This document shows, in pieces, positions 24,681 through 28,313 of a stretch of 28,313 nucleotides of DNA. Positions within the stretch are counted from its first letter, which is position 1; each line of letters opens with the position of its first letter. Source of the DNA: DASVSE01 sp036399715 (GTDB taxonomy: Bacteria > Bacteroidota > Rhodothermia > Rhodothermales > Rubricoccaceae); the NCBI GenBank assembly GCA_036399715.1, contig DASWMO010000029.1:1-28313 (forward strand). Reading direction: 5' to 3'. The position numbers and the translations under genes are program-made. The notes under the pieces were generated by a model. That model saw nothing but the letters and a program-made list of their open reading frames with translations, was not told the DNA's origin and searched no databases.

Positions 24681-24758
24681 GTGCGCCTCGTCGTCGCCGT
24701 CTCCTGCACCATCACCGACGCGACGCTCGTCGGTGACGCAGTCGCGCAGGCCACGTGG
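24681..24758 (+). pseudogene. Second DUF2493/SLOG-type gene fragment
   Basis: From GTG 24681 the frame reads VRLVVAVSCTITDATLVGDA and then VAQATW, matching the first 26 codons of the remnant at 23436 (about 59 of 78 bases identical by hand alignment). After 24758 the similarity ends and the frame closes soon after. The glycine of the Rossmann-like VAG turn and the following arginine are changed (AVSC), consistent with decay. The rest of the gap 24759-24890 holds nothing recognisable. Confidence 0.65.
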
Positions 24759-24890
24759 CGATCCTCCTCTGGGCGTGTCCCAGGTACGTGGGGTGCCTGA
24801 ACGGAGCAAGGGAACGCGGACCGTGCAGGGAGGCAAGGCGGTGAAGCGTTTCGCCAGACCTGGCCGTGCGCTAGCCAGCCGAGCGGCCCG

Positions 24891-25481
24891 TCACGAGTCG
24901 GTGGCCCGCCACCGGGTGAGCGCCGCCTCAAGCCATGCGGGGACCCCCTCCATCGGCGGCTGCGGGGACGTCCGGGTCAGCTCGTCGGCACGGCGGAACT
25001 GCTCCGCGAGCGGCGGCACGTCCCATGCAGCCCGATCGGCGTCCGTCGTCGCCGGCTCCACGTCCCAGAGCCGGTACCGGACGCCGTCGGGGGCGAACTG
25101 CGTCCCGTACCGCTGGGGCCGCCCCTCGTACATGCACGAGCGGTCGTAGGCCGCCGCCGCGAGCCAGCGAGCCGGCGCGTGGCCGCGCTCGGTCGCCTCC
25201 CGCGCAAGGTCGTGGGCCCGTCGGGCCTCGGCCGCGTGCTCCCCGTGGTTGAAGAGCCACGCCGCGTGGTAGAGGTCGACCGGAGAGGGCGGGCCTGACG
25301 TACGCAACGCCGTGAGCAGTGCGTCGGCGTGCTCGCGCCTCTGACGGTCGCGCTCGCGAAGCGCGCGGTATGCGGCCGTGCCGACCGGTGGGACGTCTGC
25401 GTGCTCGCGCCGGTCCTCGGCGTAGAGTCCCGCGAGGACGGCCGAGGGGCTCGTGGAGGCGGGGCGTAGCGGCTGCATCAT
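24891..25481 (-). CDS. DUF6624-like protein
   Basis: A 196-residue protein with two consecutive Met codons at its start (25481-25476). Residues about 25-115 are helical (VGTAAYRALRERDRQRREHA, then YHAAWLFNHGEHAAEARRAH and ARWLAAAAYDRSCM). The signature YEGRPQRYGTQ at 118-128, followed by RYRLWDVEPATTDADRAAWD and VPPLAE, recurs in a family of uncharacterised bacterial proteins (DUF6624-like). There is no signal peptide in this start choice, so it is probably cytosolic. The histidine-rich tetratricopeptide-like centre suggests a helical repeat. Function unknown. Upstream 25482-25667 contains no convincing gene. Confidence 0.7.
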   Translation of the reverse strand: MMQPLRPASTSPSAVLAGLYAEDRREHADVPPVGTAAYRALRERDRQRREHADALLTALRTSGPPSPVDLYHAAWLFNHGEHAAEARRAHDLAREATERGHAPARWLAAAAYDRSCMYEGRPQRYGTQFAPDGVRYRLWDVEPATTDADRAAWDVPPLAEQFRRADELTRTSPQPPMEGVPAWLEAALTRWRATDS

Positions 25482-25667
25482 CGGTCGCCGAGAGTTGACG
25501 AGAATGGCTGGCTAAGCGGACGCGACACCGTTGCCCGGGGCCGTCGGTGGAGAGGGAAGGTATTCCCGGCCCGCACGGGCTCTAGTTAGGCGAGGTCGAA
25601 GCCTACGCAGACCTGCTTCGCGGCGGCACCGAGGTGCTGGTGGGTGAATGACATGCTGGCCGCTGCG

Positions 25668-26645
25668 CTAGCGCCCATACGCGCCGACCCACGCCGGCGC
25701 GGCCGGCTCCATCTCGACCGGCAGACCACGAGCGATGCCCCACCGGTGGATCCACGACACTCCCCTCGCCCCTACGTAGGTGTCCGGCCGGCCGTACGCC
25801 GGGTCGACCATCGCCTCGTCGAGGGTGACGAACCGATACCCGCGCCGGACCAGCATCTCGGCCACACTCCCGATGTGGTCCGCGTTGAGCCAGTTCGCGT
25901 GAAGCAGGAGCACCTGCGGCGGCTCGTAGCCCAGCACCGCGAGCGAGCGCGCCTCGTGGTGCGCCACGACGGTCTCGAGCCACGGCGCGTACGCCCGGCC
26001 GATCCGCTCCATCCCGGCCGTGTCACCACGTGCGAGCGCACGCGCGTAGGCGGCCGCGAATGCCCACTCGTCGTTGTCGAGCGTGACCGGCGCCGTCACA
26101 TACCCCGTTTCGTCTACGAGACGGGTGTAGGCGGCGTGCTCGTCCGGCGTGTCCCCCGTACGGAGGTACGGCGGGCGGAAGTAGCGGAGCCGCCGCCCCC
26201 GGGCCTCCAGAAGCCGCCGGGCCGTGGCAGCCCCGCGCTCGACATCGGCGGTGTACTCGGCCGCCCCCGTGCGGTTGAAGTCGGGGTGCGAGAACGTGTG
26301 GTTCGCCAGGTCGTGCCCGCTGTCGAGCCACTGGGTGAGGGCGTCGGGGAGGACCGACGGCCGGAGCGCGTCGCAGACGTTCCCCTCGGTGACGAAGGCC
26401 GTCGCGGGTACGCCGTGCCGGGCGAGCCCGGCGATGAGCCGGCGGTTGAGCTCCAGGATGGCGGGGCCGTCGCAGGCGTGGCCTGCCGGCCCCTGCGCGA
26501 GCGGGAGGTCGTCGAACGTGACGGCGACAACGCGGGCCGGTTGAGCGGCCGCGTCCCGGTAGGGGACCATCGGCTCGGAGATCGACTGCGCAGACGCCGG
26601 CGCCGTGAGGAGCGCCCAGAGGGCAAGACAGGATGCGAGGCGCAT
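25668..26645 (-). CDS. Polysaccharide deacetylase family protein
   Basis: A 325-residue exported protein with a signal peptide at 1-20 (MRLASCLALWALLTAPASAQ). The NodB-homology domain starts with VVAVTFDDLPLA (Asp45 and Asp46), continues with the metal-binding motif NHTFSH (His116 and His120), and has RPPY at 157-160, the third conserved motif. These proteins are metal-dependent carbohydrate esterases that remove N- or O-acetyl groups from peptidoglycan or extracellular polysaccharide. The C-terminal half (LLLHANWLNADHIGSVAEML, FVTLDEAM) matches the branch found in Bacteroidota and Proteobacteria. The start at 26645 is set by the signal peptide; longer starts overlap the endonuclease gene on the same strand. 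Confidence 0.9.
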   Translation of the reverse strand: MRLASCLALWALLTAPASAQSISEPMVPYRDAAAQPARVVAVTFDDLPLAQGPAGHACDGPAILELNRRLIAGLARHGVPATAFVTEGNVCDALRPSVLPDALTQWLDSGHDLANHTFSHPDFNRTGAAEYTADVERGAATARRLLEARGRRLRYFRPPYLRTGDTPDEHAAYTRLVDETGYVTAPVTLDNDEWAFAAAYARALARGDTAGMERIGRAYAPWLETVVAHHEARSLAVLGYEPPQVLLLHANWLNADHIGSVAEMLVRRGYRFVTLDEAMVDPAYGRPDTYVGARGVSWIHRWGIARGLPVEMEPAAPAWVGAYGR

Positions 26646-26704
26646 GCGGGCTGGAGTGGTGTGGCGGGAGCATACGGGTGGCAGAAAGGCGTCCCCTGCT
26701 CTTC

Positions 26705-27760
26705 TCAGCGCACGACGACGATCCGCAGCGCCGTGACCTCGACGCCGAGGTGCGCGCGGACGACGTACACGCCCGGAGCGAGCGCGCTCGCGTCGAGACC
26801 GAGCCGCGTCTGCCCCGCACCGAGCGGCCCGTCGTGCAGCGTGGCCACGACGCGCCCGAGCGCGTCGACGACGTCGACATGCGCCGCGGCCGACTCGGCG
26901 AGCGTGAGCGCGAGCGTCGTCGAGAACCGCACCGGGTTGGGGCCGGCGAGGCTCAGCGCGAGCACGTCCGCCACCGTACCGTCCTCGCCCGCGACCGTCG
27001 CCGGGCGGTACGCGCGCCGTGCCAGCGTCGGGTCGACGACGAACGGGTTGCGGTTGCCCTGGAGCCGCTGGTTGTACTCCATCCGCGCGTACTCCGCCGC
27101 GTCGACCGGGTCGGCGTCGTTCCACGCGACGAGGTCGTCGATCTGCGGTGCGAGGAAGCTCTGGCTCGCCGACGGCCACCGCATCGCGAAGTAGAGCATC
27201 GCCCGGGCGACGTTGCCCTTGTGGTCCTCGCGCGGCTCGAAGCGCGTCGAGCCCTGGCGCTCGCTCCACTCGGCAATCGCGACGGTCGGGATGGTCGTCT
27301 GGTTCGTCGCGAGGCGGTACCAGTTGGTCGAGGACGCGTCCGGGCTCTCACCGAAGGGCAGGTTGCCGCGCGACGAGTTGACGTTGTCGCGGCTCGGGAA
27401 GAGGTTGTGCATGTCCGACATGGCCGGCTCCGAGCCCGCCCCCTGCGACTGCGGGTACGTGTGCTCGGCGTTGATGCCGAGCGCGAAGACGTCCGTCGAG
27501 GCGTCGTGGCCGGGGCCGAGCGTGATGGTGACGGTGTGGCCGGTGTAGACGCAGCGGACGCGGCCGTAGGTGCGCTGGTCGTAGGTGTACATGCTGTCGC
27601 GCGCGGGTCCGTAGCCGAGCGTGTGCGCGGCGGCCTCGTTCGTGCGGAGCGCGGTCAGGAGCGCGGTGCCGGTCTGGCCGGGGTAGAGGGTCTCGGACGG
27701 CACCTGGGCCGAGGCGGCGACGGCGGCGAGTGTGAGGACGGCGAGAGCAGCGAGGCGCAT
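26705..27760 (-). CDS. Secreted endonuclease I with T9SS sorting domain
   Basis: A 351-residue protein with a signal peptide (1-19, MRLAALAVLTLAAVAASAQ). The His-Me (beta-beta-alpha) endonuclease I domain spans about 25-255: INAEHTYPQSQG with the general-base His100, SDMHNLFPSRDNVNSSRGNL with His118 and the metal-binding Asn, then EPREDHKGNVARAMLYFAMR and YNQRLQGNRNPFV. The family cuts DNA and RNA non-specifically outside the cell, often to gain nutrients. Residues about 268-351 are a T9SS sorting domain (LSLAGPNPVRFSTTLALTL, VVDALGRVVATL, LAPGVYVVRA, ending RIVVVR). It lies 59 bases upstream of the deacetylase gene on the same strand. Confidence 0.93.
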   Translation of the reverse strand: MRLAALAVLTLAAVAASAQVPSETLYPGQTGTALLTALRTNEAAAHTLGYGPARDSMYTYDQRTYGRVRCVYTGHTVTITLGPGHDASTDVFALGINAEHTYPQSQGAGSEPAMSDMHNLFPSRDNVNSSRGNLPFGESPDASSTNWYRLATNQTTIPTVAIAEWSERQGSTRFEPREDHKGNVARAMLYFAMRWPSASQSFLAPQIDDLVAWNDADPVDAAEYARMEYNQRLQGNRNPFVVDPTLARRAYRPATVAGEDGTVADVLALSLAGPNPVRFSTTLALTLAESAAAHVDVVDALGRVVATLHDGPLGAGQTRLGLDASALAPGVYVVRAHLGVEVTALRIVVVR

Positions 27761-27865
27761 GTGTAGAGGCAGTGTGGGCGACGAGGTTACGTCTACAGGC
27801 CGCCTGCGGACCTTCTCGGCCAATGCACGGCGGCCGCTCCCCCACCACGAGAGGACGGCCGCGAT

Positions 27866-27881
27866 CTCCGAGATCTTGGAG
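27866..27881. repeat. Imperfect 16-base palindrome, possible operator
   Basis: CTCCGAGATCTTGGAG is a dyad with an AGATCT core and a single symmetric mismatch, overlapping GATCTCCGAGATC (27863-27875). It sits in the divergent intergenic region about 105 bases from the endonuclease start and about 70 bases from the promoter at 27952, where a dimeric regulator could act. Confidence 0.35.
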
Positions 27882-27951
27882 CACTCGAGCCGCGATTCTA
27901 GAGAGATAGAAGGGTTGCAGGAGAGAATTTGATCTTCGGGTTCACAACCCC

Positions 27952-27980
27952 TTGACAGGAATCCGGCCGCACCCTATTCT
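27952..27980 (+). promoter_or_regulatory. Strong sigma70-like promoter
   Basis: TTGACA (27952-27957) is an exact -35 consensus, followed by a 17-base spacer and TATTCT (27975-27980). It is the best promoter match in the window. Transcription would start near 27987 and produce either a leader of about 240 bases for the lipoprotein gene at 28226 or a short non-coding RNA. Confidence 0.6.
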
Positions 27981-28225
27981 CGTCCCCGCTCGCGTCAAGC
28001 CCCGTGTCTCAGGGAGATACGGCTGGTCGAGGAGAGCCACCACGCTCCCACTGACGCGCAGGGACTATACCTGCCGATTTGGACTCGGGGCACATCCCGG
28101 ACTGTCACCGGCGAAGCCTTGGTCTGTCCTCCCCAATGATCTAGGAGGGTTCATAGTCGGCGATTATCTATTCCAGGGGCCATGTAGGCCTCATTGTGTC
28201 TTTCTCATCTATCCCATACATAGTT

Positions 28226-28313
28226 ATGCGTACTTCGTACGCCTTCGCGCTGCTCGCAGCGCTCACACTGTCATCCACCCTTGTCGCATGCGACATGGAG
28301 TCTGATGACCCCA
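28226..28313 (+). CDS. Lipoprotein, N-terminus only
   Basis: From ATG 28226 the frame stays open to the window edge and gives about 29 residues: MRTSYAFALLAALTLSSTL followed by VACDMESDDP. This is a textbook lipoprotein signal with LVAC as lipobox (Cys at 22) and an acidic start to the mature part. The product would be lipidated and anchored to a membrane. The rest lies outside the window, so no function can be given. Confidence 0.7.
   Translation, partial: MRTSYAFALLAALTLSSTLVACDMESDDP

Larger units (their letters stand above)
27761..28225. other. 465-base gene-poor region upstream of a lipoprotein gene
   Basis: Between the divergent endonuclease gene and the lipoprotein start there is no convincing gene. 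The region is clearly less GC-rich than its surroundings, contains the 16-base palindrome at 27866-27881 and the promoter at 27952-27980, and then about 240 bases of leader with only weak short stems (CCTCC 28128-28132 with GGAGG 28144-28148, and GCAGG/CCTGC around 28055). An open frame through it is not supported by start site or composition. Confidence 0.5.

Noticed and set aside
25586..25651. A short rightward frame reading EVEAYADLLRGGTEVLVGE before a TGA.
   Set aside because: It looks like a possible C-terminal gene scrap, but it is too short, has no start or upstream continuation, and matches no family I know.
26633..27766. A rightward open frame opposite the endonuclease I gene.
   Set aside because: Arg/Val-rich shadow. 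The opposite strand has the His-Me motif, a signal peptide and a sorting domain.
27920..27940. ATTTGAT at 27927-27933 as a possible attR matching the ATTTGAT at 7032-7038.
   Set aside because: Only seven bases match, the following sequence does not continue the lamin-tail gene, and intact host-like genes lie between.
27952..28305. A 117-codon rightward open frame.
   Set aside because: It begins inside the -35 box, has no ribosome site or protein-like character, and overlaps the better-supported lipoprotein start in another frame.
1..28313. CRISPR arrays, rRNA genes or insertion-sequence transposases.
   Set aside because: No regularly spaced repeats, ribosomal RNA signatures or DDE transposase motifs were seen on either strand.

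Overview
The window reads as chromosome from a GC-rich, T9SS-bearing member of the Bacteroidota/Rhodothermota, most likely a Rhodothermota lineage such as Rubricoccaceae. The evidence is a very high GC content, secreted proteins that end in type IX secretion (Por) sorting domains, a SerC and a PolX-like protein of the kind found in that group, and a tyrosine integrase with the Bacteroidota-type arm-binding N-terminus. The taxonomic placement is inferred from gene style, not from a marker gene.

Left flank (1-7037): a leftward cluster holds a two-domain DUF1990-like membrane-anchored protein, an overlapping small secreted NTF2/SnoaL-like protein, serC, and the start of a membrane protein cut by the window edge. 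Divergent from it is a PolX-family protein whose polymerase palm has lost its catalytic aspartates while its PHP nuclease domain looks intact. Next comes a secreted lamin-tail-domain/Ig-like surface protein that stops abruptly after the first residues of a third lamin-tail domain.

Integrated element (about 7038-22846): directly after that truncation lies a block of rightward genes, closely packed and often overlapping by ATGA. They encode a tyrosine recombinase, an unknown 345-aa protein, an excisionase-like HTH protein, an unknown 166-aa protein, a zinc-finger/TOPRIM/DUF3987 primase-helicase-like protein, an unknown 139-aa protein, a 433-aa coiled-coil protein, a giant 2336-aa protein resembling the large internal or polyvalent proteins of phages and conjugative elements, a RuvC-like resolvase, and two small proteins. 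No capsid, portal, large terminase, lysis, relaxase or T4SS gene is visible. It is therefore either a phage satellite or other minimal integrative element, or a prophage that has lost its structural half. The missing second half of the interrupted lamin-tail gene on the right side favours some loss or rearrangement.

Right flank (22847-28313): host-like genes for secreted proteins return. These are a small periplasmic or secreted protein, a T9SS-sorted protein flanked by two decayed fragments of the same DUF2493/SLOG-type gene, a DUF6624-like protein, a polysaccharide deacetylase, a T9SS-sorted endonuclease I, a strong sigma70-like promoter followed by about 240 bases without a convincing gene, and the first codons of a lipoprotein. 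No rRNA, tRNA or CRISPR array was found.
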